Assembly (NCBI RefSeq): GCF_014203795.1
Contig: NZ_JACHJU010000003.1
Span: 124,001-188,000, forward strand
Length of the DNA stretch: 64,000 nt
Direction: 5' to 3'
Source: Streptosporangium album
Lineage (GTDB): Bacteria > Actinomycetota > Actinomycetes > Streptosporangiales > Streptosporangiaceae
Positions 53,992 through 63,786 of the stretch are shown here, piece by piece; the stretch's first letter is position 1; every line of letters starts with the position of its first letter. The translations under genes and the position numbers were made by a program. The notes under the pieces were generated by a model that was not told the DNA's origin, did no database searches, and saw only the letters and a list, made by a program, of their open reading frames with translations.

Positions 53992-55932
53992 CTAGCCGGG
54001 TTGAAGGATGCCATCGAGGAGACCGTCGAGGCCGAGCCGTACCAGGCCCTCGCTGATCCTTCTGACCTCGTGGACGGTGTCCTCAAAGGCGAGAAGCCTC
54101 CGGAACACGTCGCCGTACGCGCGCTGTTCGTCGATGGACAGGCGCGGAAGCTGAGCCCTCCGGGGGTCCATCCTGGCCAAGGACCCCAGGCGCGTGCTCG
54201 CCTCCCCCGTGACCCTGAGACAACCGGCGAGGAAGTGGGGGTCGAGTCGCTCGGGATCCACCCGGAACAGCAGAAGCTGGGGACCGAGTACGGCGCCGGC
54301 CTCCCCCATCACCCGGACGGCCGTGTCACCGCGAGGAATGAGCGGGGCGACGACGTCTCCGGCCTCGATGACGACCAGCTCCGGTCCGTCCTCGGCGCGA
54401 CCGCTGGGAGCGCGGTTGAGCAGCAGGTCCTTGGCAGTCAGGACGGGGAGGGCGCCCTCTTCGATGGTCATCTTGAGCGGCCCCTGGTGGACGGTCACCA
54501 CTCCGGCTCTGGCCAGTTCCCCAACGCTGGTCATCGGCAGGTCCCGCCGCTGCGCCAACGGGGTCAACGCGGGGATGTCCAGCCCGGCGAGAGCCGTCAT
54601 CGCACGCTTCCGGACCCCGGTGAACGCCGACGGCTCCGACTGGCTCACGATGCTCACCCGCTGCGAAGGGGTGAGAGCGATCTCTTCGTCGAGCAGGTCG
54701 ATGATCCGCATGGTCCGGCCGACGTCGGGCAGCTCCGCACCCTCGGTGTAGGCCCGCCACGCGGTTTCGGCGATCGCGAGATCCTCACCCGCGTTGACCA
54801 TCAGCACGTCGGAGGGGGGCTGCTCATCAGGGGCGGGACGACGGAGCACCCACAGGTCGGGCGCACCGCTGGACGCGGGCGCGGCACCCGCGGAGAGCGT
54901 CACGATAGCCCGTAACGCCCCGGCGCGGAGCAGGTTGCCGCGGACCCGCCGTCCGGCCCGGCGGCTGGCCGCGACGCCCGGCATCATGATGACGACGAGC
55001 CCACCGGGCCGGACGTGGGCGAGACAGTGCTGGAGCCAGGCCAGCTCGGACTCACCGCGTGGCGGCAGCCCGTACTCCCAGCGTGGATCGCTGGTCAGCT
55101 CCTCGTATCCCCAGCTCCGGTCGTTGAACGGCGGGTTGCACACGACCGCGTCCACCCGCTCCCCGGGGAAGGCGTCGGCTCTCATCGAGTCGCCCGTCCG
55201 GATGACGGCCTCGATACCGTGCAACAGCAGCCGGACCGCGGTCAGCCGGGCCGCCGTTCCGTTGACATCCTGGCCGAAGGCCCGGACGGCGCCCGACGCC
55301 AGCAGCAGCGTGCCGATGCCGCATGACGGGTCCATGACGGTCGCGCCGGCCGTTCCGGCGAGCCTGACCATCAGCTCGGCCACCTTCTGCGGGGTGACGA
55401 GCAGCCGCCGCGAGTGCACGTCGACGTAGCGGTCGCAGATCTCGTCGAAGGTCTCAGCAGGCCCCTGCTCCGCTCCGACGTCCGCGATCGCGCGGATCAG
55501 CGCGGGGCCGATCTCCAGCTCACGTGGTAGCCCGCCGGGCAGATCCGTCACCACCCGGGAGACGGCGGCCGGTAGCTGCCTGAGCAGGTCGTCGTCGCCG
55601 AGACGGGACAGCTTCTTCCAGCCTGAGGCGTCCCGCTGGAGGTAGAGGAGGAACGCACCCGTGTAGCCGACGACCTCACCGAGACGGAGGTCGTCGCCCA
55701 CGGCCCGGAGCCACTGCCAGAGCCGCTCCAGTGGCGACACCTCGACGTATCTGTCGTGGCGGCGCAGCCACTGCTCGACCTGGACCAGGGAGAACGCCGG
55801 GCTGCTGGCCGTACCGCCCACCGGGGACGGGAAGTCGTCGAAACGCTTACGCCAGTTGCTCACCGCGGCGCGGCCCACGTCCGCGAGCCGGGCGATGTCG
55901 GCGGCGTTGACCGTGACGTCGTCGCGCATCAT
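53992..55932 (-). CDS. N6-adenine methylase with HTH and specificity-like domain
   Basis: 646 residues. An N-terminal HTH (NAADIARLADVGRAAVSNWRKR) precedes a HsdM-like N6-methyltransferase: motif I DPSCGIGT (201-208), motif IV NPPF (266-269). The last about 200 residues read like one HsdS half (a variable region, then PHFLAGCLRV and RMDPRRAQLPRLSIDEQRAYGDVFRRLLAFED). It may thus find its own site without the hsdS product. Start at the first of two ATGs, overlapping the metalloprotease stop (ATGA). Confidence 0.9.
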   Translation of the reverse strand: MMRDDVTVNAADIARLADVGRAAVSNWRKRFDDFPSPVGGTASSPAFSLVQVEQWLRRHDRYVEVSPLERLWQWLRAVGDDLRLGEVVGYTGAFLLYLQRDASGWKKLSRLGDDDLLRQLPAAVSRVVTDLPGGLPRELEIGPALIRAIADVGAEQGPAETFDEICDRYVDVHSRRLLVTPQKVAELMVRLAGTAGATVMDPSCGIGTLLLASGAVRAFGQDVNGTAARLTAVRLLLHGIEAVIRTGDSMRADAFPGERVDAVVCNPPFNDRSWGYEELTSDPRWEYGLPPRGESELAWLQHCLAHVRPGGLVVIMMPGVAASRRAGRRVRGNLLRAGALRAIVTLSAGAAPASSGAPDLWVLRRPAPDEQPPSDVLMVNAGEDLAIAETAWRAYTEGAELPDVGRTMRIIDLLDEEIALTPSQRVSIVSQSEPSAFTGVRKRAMTALAGLDIPALTPLAQRRDLPMTSVGELARAGVVTVHQGPLKMTIEEGALPVLTAKDLLLNRAPSGRAEDGPELVVIEAGDVVAPLIPRGDTAVRVMGEAGAVLGPQLLLFRVDPERLDPHFLAGCLRVTGEASTRLGSLARMDPRRAQLPRLSIDEQRAYGDVFRRLLAFEDTVHEVRRISEGLVRLGLDGLLDGILQPG

Positions 55933-56648
55933 CGTCCTTCCGCCGGAAGCCACAGGTCCGGGCCGAGACGGCGCAGACGCTCGCGGCAGTCCTCGTAGTC
56001 GGGCATCGCCCGCTCGACCAGCCGCCAGAACTCCGCGCTGTGATCGTGACGCAGCAGATGAGCCAGCTCATGGACCAGGACGTAGTCGATCAGTGTGGGC
56101 GGCAGCTGCATCGTCGCCCAGTGAATGTTGACCGCTCCCGAGGGGGAGCACGACCCCCAGCGATACCCCAGCTGCAGGACCCGCAGGTCGGCCACGTCGA
56201 CTCCGAGGCGCAGGGCCCACGGCTTGATCCGCCGTCTCAGCCACGCCTCGCCGACCCTGCTGTACCACCGGACCAGCTCACGGGCCCCACCGCCCCGGCC
56301 GAGCTCCAGACGCCCGCGGACGAGCCGGACCTCGGCCGGCGGATCGACGATCCGCAGCCGGTAGGACCTGCCGAGGTAGCAGAAGCCCTCACCGGAGACA
56401 TACTGCCGGTCCGACCGAAACTCCCCCAGCTCGCGCCGTTCGGCGAGCTTGCCGTACAGCCAGGACCGCTTCGCCTCGACCATCTTGACCAGCTCGTCGC
56501 GGGATACCTGAGGTGGAACGATCGCGCTGATCGAGGCGTCCCGTTCGACGGTGAGCCGCACGCTCCTGCGGCGTGGGCTCACCGACACGTTGACGTCGAG
56601 ATCACCGACATTTAGGACACCCGGAAAATCACTCACGGTCACCAGCAT
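55929..56648 (-). CDS. YgjP/SprT-like zinc metalloprotease (DUF45, M48 type)
   Basis: 239 residues, with the zinc motif VHELAHLLRHDHSAEFW (H193, E194, H197, with H203 as the third ligand) and YRWGSCSPSG at 163-171, typical of the YgjP family found with type I restriction genes. It may trim or remove restriction subunits; this is inference. It begins 7 bp after hsdR and overlaps the next methylase gene. Confidence 0.92.
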   Translation of the reverse strand: MLVTVSDFPGVLNVGDLDVNVSVSPRRRSVRLTVERDASISAIVPPQVSRDELVKMVEAKRSWLYGKLAERRELGEFRSDRQYVSGEGFCYLGRSYRLRIVDPPAEVRLVRGRLELGRGGGARELVRWYSRVGEAWLRRRIKPWALRLGVDVADLRVLQLGYRWGSCSPSGAVNIHWATMQLPPTLIDYVLVHELAHLLRHDHSAEFWRLVERAMPDYEDCRERLRRLGPDLWLPAEGR

Positions 56649-56655
56649 GCCAGGC

Positions 56656-59600
56656 TCAGTCCCTGGGGATGTACTGCCGGTTGCTCTTGATCACGTCGAA
56701 GAGCAAGCTCGCGAGCTTGGGGAGCTGGTCGAACGCACCGACCCGCTCATCGTCCAGGACGCGGAAGATGTGCCGGCGGAAGTCCTCCTGGTCCACCTGC
56801 TTGCCCGTGCTCCAGAAGTCGGTGCGGTGGATGGTCGCGGCCGCGATCCGGTGCAGGGTCCTGGCGACGTCCGCGAGATGCTTGTTCTGCGCGTCGTCGG
56901 CGGAGGTGGCGGTCTCGGCGAGGATCGTCCCGTACAGCGCGCTCTCCACCTTGCTGAGCCCGAACGGGTTCTTCGGCTGCTCGTCCGTCATCTGGGTCAT
57001 CAGCTCCTGCAGCGCAAGGACCTGCTCTTCCCAGTCGGTGACGAGCTGCCCCAGGATCTCCTCCAGACGCCGGCTCAGCAGCTGGTAGCGGGTCGGATCC
57101 TCGGCGCGGTGGACGGTGATGTGGTGCCGGATGGCGTGCTCCATCTCCGACGCCCTGGCACGGGGACCGGGCAGCGCCTCCACCTTCTCCGCGAAGTCGG
57201 GGGCGGTGAGCGCGATCGGCGGGAGCTTCTGCTCGATGCCGAGCGACGTGACGTGCTCGTCGATCAGCGCGCGGATCTTCGCGCCGTACGCGGCCGGGTC
57301 GAACTCGCCGCCGTCCTCGCGGTAACGGCGCGTCGCCGTGATCTTGATCACCGTGAACCGCTTGGCGTCCGCGAGGTACGGCTTGGCCGCCGGGTCCGGC
57401 AGGACGGCGTTGACGGTCTTGAGGAATCGGGCGAGCGCGACGTTGAACCTGCCCCGCAGTTCGGCGTCCTCCAGCCGCTGTACACAGCCCTCGATGTCCT
57501 CGGGGCCGCCGAACATCATGCGCAGCCGGTCCCGCTGCGGATCCAGCTTGTCGATCTCCGACCGGGGGTCCTTCATCGCGTTCTCGACGTCCTCGGTGTC
57601 GTCGGCGTCGAAGTCGTCGCGGGCGTAGATCCGCAGCGCCTCAAGGAGGTTCTTGGCCACGCCCCGGTAGTCGACCACATAGCCGAAGTCCTTGCCGTCG
57701 GAGGTCCGGTTGACCCGGGCGACGGCCTGCAGCAGCTCAGCCTCCCGCAGGTTGCGGTCCAGGTACATGACCTGCTCGATCGGCGCGTCGAACCCGGTCA
57801 GCAGCATCGACTTCACGATGACGAACCCGATGGGAGACTCGTCGTAGGACCGGGTGAAGCCTTCGATCCGCGCGGCCTGCTTCTCCGGGTCGGTCCACTC
57901 GGTGTAGCGGCTCTCGTCGTGGGCGTCGCCGACGGAGATGACCGGAACGAACTCCATCCGCTTGAGCAGGTCGAGCCGGGCGGCGGCGTTCACCAGGTAG
58001 GCCTGACGCGGCTTGAGCTCGTCGGACGGGGTCTGGAGGATCTTCTCCGGCAGCCGTTCGATCTCCTGGACCAGCTCGTCCCTGGCGGCGATGAGCGCCT
58101 CCCGGTAGCGGACGGTCGCCTCCCGGTCGGCGGCGACGACCTGCGCTTTGAAGCCCTCGGGCAGGATCTTGCCGACGTAGTGCCGCAGCATGTGCTTGGC
58201 CTTCGCCGCGATGAGCTGCTCGGCCACCGACACCTGGCCCTTGGTGGCGTAGCGCCGCTGGAGCTGCTCCCGCTCCTCTTCCGTCAGTTCGTCCAGGTCC
58301 TCCTCGAAGATCTCGTCGAGGTCCCGGCCGGCGCGGACCGCGCCCTTGACCGTGTGCCCCTCGTAGAGGATCGGCACGATCACGCCGTCCTCCTCGGCCT
58401 CCTTGAGCCGGTATTTGTCGATGAAGGCGCCGAACAGCTCCACGCTGGTCTTCCGCAGGCCCTTCCTCGTCATGATGGGCGTGCCGGTGAAACCGATCCT
58501 GGCCGCGTTGGGCAACGCCTCCCGCAGGTTGGCGCCGAGCGCCGCGGTGTGCGACCGGTGCGCCTCGTCGATCAGCACGACGATCGACTCGTCGGCGTTC
58601 ACCTCGCCCAGCGGGGTTCCCGCCGCCAGCCCCGCACCGCCCCGGCCGCCACCGTCCTGGTTCTTCTGGATCATCACGAAGACCACGCCGGGCCCGTGCT
58701 TGCCGAGGATCGTCCTGGCCCTGGCCGCGCTCCTGGCGACGTCGACCTGCTCGCCGCTGAGGTTCATGGTCTCGCTGAGCTGTCCCTGGAGCTGGGTGCG
58801 GTCGGTGACCACGACCACCTTGACGTTCTTCAGGTCGCCGGTGGAGCGGAGCTTGCGGACCAGGAACGTCATGGTGAGGCTCTTGCCGGAGCCCTGGGTG
58901 TGCCAGATGATCCCGCCGCGCCGGTCGTGCACGCCGTCCCTAGCCCGGGTCCTGCCGGTCCGCAGCCGCCTGACCGCCCGGTCCACCGCCCGGAACTGCT
59001 GGTATCGCGGGGCAGCCTTGATCATCTTTCCCTGGTCGGTGGGCATGAACGTCACGTAGTTGTGCACGATGTCGAGCAGCCTGCCGGGGTTGAGCACGGC
59101 CGCCGTCAGGATCTCCTGCCTGCTGAGCTGGGCGGGGGTCTTGCCGCGCTCCTCGGCGAGCTGCTCTTTCGTCAGCGGGTACGGATCACGCCAGGGCACG
59201 TAGTGCTCCAGCCTGGCGGTGATCGTGCCCAGCTTGGCCTCCTCGCCGCTGGTCACCACCGTGAGCTGCACGGTGTGGAAGAGCCGCTGGTTGCCGGTGC
59301 GGTCGCCCACGCTGCCGTCGCCCCGGCGCTGCTCGGCGTAGTCGAGGATCTGGTCGACGGCCTTGCCCAGGCTGCTGGTCCGGGGCTCCTTGCACTCCAC
59401 GACGACGAGCGGGATGCCGTTCACGAACAGCACCAGGTCGGGGATGATCGGCCTGCCCTGTGTGCCGGGGATGTCCAGCCGGAACTGGTTGACGACCGTG
59501 AACTCGTTGTTCTGCGGTGTCTTCCAGTCGATGAAGTGGACCGGCCGCCCCTTGCCGCCCTCCCAGTCCTGCACGCCGTCCACGACCGTGCCGTTGATCA

Positions 59601-59907
59601 GCAGCTCGGTGGCCTTCTGGTTGGCTTCGAGGAGGCTGCTGGAGGGGATGCGGGTGAGCGCGTTGACCGCGCTGTCGATCCGGGCCGGGTCCAGCCACCG
59701 CTTACCGTCGGGGTCGAGGTTGATCCGGTCGAGGGCGTCCCGCAGCCGGTCTTCGAGGATTACCTCGTCGAAGTCGTTACGCCCGGAGGCGTAGGAGTTC
59801 GTCGGAATGACCGCGCCGTGCTCAGCGCCTTCCAGGTGCTTCCAGCCCATCGCGGTGAGCTGCCTGATGAGGGGCAGCTCCACCAGGTCGTATTCCAGGT
59901 CGGACAT
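56656..59907 (-). CDS. hsdR: Type I restriction endonuclease subunit R
   Basis: 1083 residues, full length. The nuclease centre is PD-(D/E)xK: D157, E171 and K173 (IPDLVLF...VVVECK). The motor has Walker A HTQGSGKSL (K342), DEAH (447-450) and FTGTP, with later helicase motifs through LLQAVARVNR. A C-terminal helical region follows. It translocates DNA and cuts unmethylated DNA in complex with HsdM2S. Separated from hsdS by 97 bp. Confidence 0.97.
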   Translation of the reverse strand: MSDLEYDLVELPLIRQLTAMGWKHLEGAEHGAVIPTNSYASGRNDFDEVILEDRLRDALDRINLDPDGKRWLDPARIDSAVNALTRIPSSSLLEANQKATELLINGTVVDGVQDWEGGKGRPVHFIDWKTPQNNEFTVVNQFRLDIPGTQGRPIIPDLVLFVNGIPLVVVECKEPRTSSLGKAVDQILDYAEQRRGDGSVGDRTGNQRLFHTVQLTVVTSGEEAKLGTITARLEHYVPWRDPYPLTKEQLAEERGKTPAQLSRQEILTAAVLNPGRLLDIVHNYVTFMPTDQGKMIKAAPRYQQFRAVDRAVRRLRTGRTRARDGVHDRRGGIIWHTQGSGKSLTMTFLVRKLRSTGDLKNVKVVVVTDRTQLQGQLSETMNLSGEQVDVARSAARARTILGKHGPGVVFVMIQKNQDGGGRGGAGLAAGTPLGEVNADESIVVLIDEAHRSHTAALGANLREALPNAARIGFTGTPIMTRKGLRKTSVELFGAFIDKYRLKEAEEDGVIVPILYEGHTVKGAVRAGRDLDEIFEEDLDELTEEEREQLQRRYATKGQVSVAEQLIAAKAKHMLRHYVGKILPEGFKAQVVAADREATVRYREALIAARDELVQEIERLPEKILQTPSDELKPRQAYLVNAAARLDLLKRMEFVPVISVGDAHDESRYTEWTDPEKQAARIEGFTRSYDESPIGFVIVKSMLLTGFDAPIEQVMYLDRNLREAELLQAVARVNRTSDGKDFGYVVDYRGVAKNLLEALRIYARDDFDADDTEDVENAMKDPRSEIDKLDPQRDRLRMMFGGPEDIEGCVQRLEDAELRGRFNVALARFLKTVNAVLPDPAAKPYLADAKRFTVIKITATRRYREDGGEFDPAAYGAKIRALIDEHVTSLGIEQKLPPIALTAPDFAEKVEALPGPRARASEMEHAIRHHITVHRAEDPTRYQLLSRRLEEILGQLVTDWEEQVLALQELMTQMTDEQPKNPFGLSKVESALYGTILAETATSADDAQNKHLADVARTLHRIAAATIHRTDFWSTGKQVDQEDFRRHIFRVLDDERVGAFDQLPKLASLLFDVIKSNRQYIPRD

Positions 59908-60004
59908 GAGACTCCCGCTCCCGTTGTCATCTCATCGTTGTGAAATCGCCCCCCGACGAATTACTTTCCGGTCAGGGCAGGCCATCGGCCTGCCCCTGCC
60001 GGTC

Positions 60005-61258
60005 TTACAGGCCTTCCAGTACGGCTTCCGCCTCCGGGACCCGGACGCGTCCCGTCAACAAGTCCTCCATGAGTCCCTGCTTGAGGAGTTCCAGATGCTT
60101 CGCTCGCTCGCGTTCTGCCGTCATTCGCTCAGATAGTGAGTGCAACGAACGCACCATTCGACGCTCCTCGTCCTCTGGAGGCACGGGGAAGCTCATCCGC
60201 GCGAAGCGGTCCGCACCCAAGTGAGCGATACTCGTGGTCTGCTTGGCGATTTTTGTGAACTCACCTGTTCTAAGCCAGTATCGGAACACCGCCTGGGCAT
60301 ATTCCGGCGATACAAGATTAGATCGAAATCGTACGAGTGTGTTCTGAAAGCATATCCCTGCAGGGCCGTTGAAGATCGCACTTCGACCCACGAGTTCAAG
60401 GCTCTGGCCCTCATTCAAGAGGATGTCGCCACGCCGGAGTCCGTAGATCTCTTGTTCCCTCGGAGTGAAGTTCATCTCCAGGACATCGCTATAGTCGATG
60501 TATCCATTGAACACGTTCGCTACGCGAAGATACGGCCTCATGTGACGACCCGACTCATGCTGCGGAGAACGCTGTCGCCCCAGTTTGACTTCGCCGACGT
60601 TCGCCACTGGAGTCCACCTCCACGCCATTCCTGACGAAGCGGCACGCATACCTCTTGAAAGAGCATCGTGCAGCATCCCTCGCTCAACACTGGAAAGTTT
60701 GTCGATCAGAGCCCAAGCGTTTGAAAGATGGGCATCAAGGATGTCGAGGATCTCTGCGATCCGCCGCTGCTCTGCTAATGACGGCATCGGAACCGAAGTG
60801 CAGTCCAGTTCCTTACGCGAAAGCTCTACCTGATTAGTGGATCCGGTATAGCAATGAGACTCCAAGTACTTTTGACCCCATTGGGAACGTAGCAAGGAAT
60901 TTATCCAGCGAGGATCCGTGCTCGACGGTTCGACGCGAAGGACGGTGACATGTCCGTCCACCATGAAATCGCCCGAATCGTTGAATATGCAGCTACGGCC
61001 GATGGTTCCGGTACCGGTGGAGTTCAGAAGCACATCGCCTAACTGCGCCCGTAGTACTCTGATAGCACGTTTATCATGCAGGCGAGCAGAGCTGGCGTCG
61101 AAACCTGAATTCTGCACACACCGTTGACCGATAGCCCTGATCGGGCTGTGCTCGACGTAGGCCGGAGCCGTACCCCGCGAAATAGTGATACAGATCTCCT
61201 GAAGCGCCTGCTCATCCCACCCAGCAAAATTGGGGACCTTCATCGAGTGCTTACTCAT
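60005..61258 (-). CDS. hsdS: Type I restriction specificity subunit S
   Basis: 417 residues with two target-recognition halves, each followed by a conserved helix: PSLAEQRRIAEILDILDAHLSNAWALID in the middle and PPEDEERRMVRSLHSLSERMTAERE at the end. The DNA has lower GC than its neighbours, especially in the recognition parts, as expected for exchanged TRDs. Its ATG lies 8 bases inside the end of hsdM. It determines a bipartite target site that cannot be read from sequence. Confidence 0.95.
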   Translation of the reverse strand: MSKHSMKVPNFAGWDEQALQEICITISRGTAPAYVEHSPIRAIGQRCVQNSGFDASSARLHDKRAIRVLRAQLGDVLLNSTGTGTIGRSCIFNDSGDFMVDGHVTVLRVEPSSTDPRWINSLLRSQWGQKYLESHCYTGSTNQVELSRKELDCTSVPMPSLAEQRRIAEILDILDAHLSNAWALIDKLSSVERGMLHDALSRGMRAASSGMAWRWTPVANVGEVKLGRQRSPQHESGRHMRPYLRVANVFNGYIDYSDVLEMNFTPREQEIYGLRRGDILLNEGQSLELVGRSAIFNGPAGICFQNTLVRFRSNLVSPEYAQAVFRYWLRTGEFTKIAKQTTSIAHLGADRFARMSFPVPPEDEERRMVRSLHSLSERMTAERERAKHLELLKQGLMEDLLTGRVRVPEAEAVLEGL

Positions 61259-63692
61259 AGCCGAGCTCCTTCAGGTAGCGCTCCAGTCGGTTGGTGGCGG
61301 CATCGCGTTCGGATTCAAGCTCACGGAGGGTTACCGCGTACTTGGCCGCCCACGTTCGGAAGGCACCTTCCAGCGCTCGACGGGCAATAGCTGTACGGGA
61401 GGTGAGACGGATGGTGAGGGCAGTGTGGAAGACGTTGAGGACGAGGTCGCGGCGGGTGTCGTCAGTGAGAGCGTTGGCGGCCTCGAAGAGGCGGCGGATG
61501 AAGGCGGCCTCAAGGTCTCCGGCCGTGCGGCGGGCGGCGGTCACGTCAGCCTTTAGCTGCTTCAGCTCGGCCGCACTGAGCTGGGTCTCCGGCTCGTCCG
61601 CTTCCTCGTCCTCCTCGCTGGGCTTCGCGGTCGCCGTCTTGTATTGAGCGTTCAGCTCCGTGTAATGGGCCTCGGCCTCTTCCAGCTCGGTCAGATACTC
61701 GGGAATGAGCGCCGGAACCACTCGGTGGTCACGGGCCTTGCGCTTCTCGGTGGCGATCTTCTGCTTGTCCCAGTACTCCGCCTCCTCCTCGTCGAGCGCG
61801 AAGGCACTCTCGATGGTGGTGAGCCAGCCCTCGACGACGCCCTCGAAGCCGTTCAGCGCCAGAGCCTTGATGTCGTACTGCGTCTCTCCCCACCACGCGG
61901 CCACGGTCCCCGCCAGCTCGAACCGGTCCAGCAGCCCGAGTGGCTTGAACTCCGCAACGAACGAGTCCAGCAGTTCGGCCCGGATCTCCATTACTTTGCG
62001 GCTCTCGGGCAGCTCCACCAACCGCTTGCTGTATCGCCCCCACCAGTCGGAGAATGCCTCGCGGAGCCGTACCTCAGCGGGCTTGGCCAGCAGCGGAAGA
62101 CGCTCCGCCGTACGCTCCCAGCCCTCGGGCAGGAAGTCGTAGTAGTCGGCGTCCCGCTCGGCGAACAGGGTGGCCGGGTCGATGTCGAAGGCGGCGAACA
62201 GGTGGGCCTTGTCACGGACCTCGGCTTTGGGGACGCCGCCGTGCAGGTGGGCGCGGACGTCCTGAGGCTCGGGCGGCGGGGTGTTGTCGACGTAGCGGCG
62301 GATGTTGAGGTTGAAGTCGTTCTCCGCCAGTTCCTCGACGTCCACCACGCGGGCGAAGCCGGGGATGTCCCGATACTCCTCGAAGGCGGCAACCACCTTC
62401 TCCGCGTGCTGCGGGTCCAGGTGGTTCTGGGCACGGCCGGAGGCGTACTCGCGGTCGGCGTTGATGAACAGCACCTTGCCACGCTGCTCCTCGGGCCGCT
62501 GGGCCGTGCCGCGCAGGACCAGGACGCAGGCGGGGATGCCGGTGCCGTAGAACAGGTTTGAGGCCAGGCCGATGACCGCCTCCAACCGGTCGGCCTCGAT
62601 GATCCCCTTACGGATCTCCTTCTCCTTGCCGCCCCGGAAGAGCACGCCGTGCGGCAGGACGGTCGCGCCGACACCGTCGGGCATGAGCACGGCCAGCACG
62701 TGCTGGGCGAACATCAGGTCCGCCTTCTTGCCGGTCTCCGGGGCGAAGCCGTACGTGAACCGCTCGGGGTGCTCCAGGCCGTCGCGCGTGTAGTTCAGCG
62801 AGAACGGCGGGTTGGTGAGCACCCGGTGGAAGCGGGTCAGCTCGCCGCCCTGGGTGTGCTGCGGGTTGGCGAGGGTGTCGTCGTTGCGCAGGTCGGCGTT
62901 GAGCACGCCGTGCAGGATCATGTTCATCTTGGAGATGGCCCAGGTGCCGCCGTTGTACTCCTGGCCGCAGAGGGTCAGGTCGCGGAAGTCCTGGCCGTGC
63001 TCCTCGACGTATTCCTTGGCGTGAATGAGCATGCCGCCCGAGCCGGCGCACGGGTCGTAGACGCGCATGTTCGGGCCGGGCTTGACCAGGCGGACCATCA
63101 TGCGGACGACGCCACGCGGGGTGTAGAACTCGCCGCCCTTCTTGCCCGCCGAGTCGGCGAACTCGCCGATCAGATACTCATAGGCGGCCCCGAGCAGGTC
63201 GGGGAACTCGAAGTCGGCGTTGCGCAGCCGGTAGCGGCCGAAGTGGTCGATGAGCTGCTGGAGCCGCTTGTCCGGGATCGTGGACTGGCCGACCTTCCTG
63301 GTGAAGTCGATGTGCTCCAGCACACCTTCGAGCGCCCTGGAATTGGCCAGCTCCAGCTCGCTGAGCGCCTTGTTCAGCAGGCTGCCGACGCCCTTTCCTC
63401 GGGAGGCGTCCCTGATGTGCGGCCACCGGGCCTCTTCGGGGACGAAGAAGCTGCTGCTCTCGTAGAACATCGGATTGTCGGCCGCCTGCTCGGCCTCTTC
63501 CCGGCTCCGGCCGCCGCTTTCCAGTTTGGTGATCAACTCGCTCCGGATCACCTCGAACTGGTCGGAGCAGCGCTTCAGGAAGAGCATCCCGAAGATGTAT
63601 TCCTTGAATTCCGAGGCATCCATCTTGCCCCGCAGAATGTCCGCCGCTCCGAACAGATGCCGCTCCAACTGCGGCAACGTCAGCTTCGCCAC
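61251..63692 (-). CDS. hsdM: Type I restriction methylase subunit M with long C-terminal extension
   Basis: 813 residues from a GTG with GAGGAGAAGG about 9 bases upstream. HsdM core: N-terminal helical domain (KLTLPQLERHLFGAADILRG), GGEFYTPR, motif I DPCAGSGG (213-220), motif IV NPPF (294-297). Beyond about residue 520 there are some 290 more residues, rich in Glu/Lys/Ala and predicted coiled coil, including an acidic patch (SEEDEEADEPE). Usual HsdM has about 500. The extension could dock the other operon products. First gene of the operon. Confidence 0.95.
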   Translation of the reverse strand: MAKLTLPQLERHLFGAADILRGKMDASEFKEYIFGMLFLKRCSDQFEVIRSELITKLESGGRSREEAEQAADNPMFYESSSFFVPEEARWPHIRDASRGKGVGSLLNKALSELELANSRALEGVLEHIDFTRKVGQSTIPDKRLQQLIDHFGRYRLRNADFEFPDLLGAAYEYLIGEFADSAGKKGGEFYTPRGVVRMMVRLVKPGPNMRVYDPCAGSGGMLIHAKEYVEEHGQDFRDLTLCGQEYNGGTWAISKMNMILHGVLNADLRNDDTLANPQHTQGGELTRFHRVLTNPPFSLNYTRDGLEHPERFTYGFAPETGKKADLMFAQHVLAVLMPDGVGATVLPHGVLFRGGKEKEIRKGIIEADRLEAVIGLASNLFYGTGIPACVLVLRGTAQRPEEQRGKVLFINADREYASGRAQNHLDPQHAEKVVAAFEEYRDIPGFARVVDVEELAENDFNLNIRRYVDNTPPPEPQDVRAHLHGGVPKAEVRDKAHLFAAFDIDPATLFAERDADYYDFLPEGWERTAERLPLLAKPAEVRLREAFSDWWGRYSKRLVELPESRKVMEIRAELLDSFVAEFKPLGLLDRFELAGTVAAWWGETQYDIKALALNGFEGVVEGWLTTIESAFALDEEEAEYWDKQKIATEKRKARDHRVVPALIPEYLTELEEAEAHYTELNAQYKTATAKPSEEDEEADEPETQLSAAELKQLKADVTAARRTAGDLEAAFIRRLFEAANALTDDTRRDLVLNVFHTALTIRLTSRTAIARRALEGAFRTWAAKYAVTLRELESERDAATNRLERYLKELGYE

Positions 63693-63786
63693 GTGGCGCC
63701 CTTCTCCTCGACCGCCTGAGCACAGTTGTCCCGTCGGGTACGGGACCAGCCGAGTGCCCAAATCAGCAGAAGTGGAGCATACATCG

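Noticed and set aside
56551..59943. 1130-codon open frame antisense to hsdR
   Set aside because: Composition is that of GC-rich antisense (Val/Asp/Leu/Arg repeats), with no domain, and hsdR on the other strand has every expected motif.
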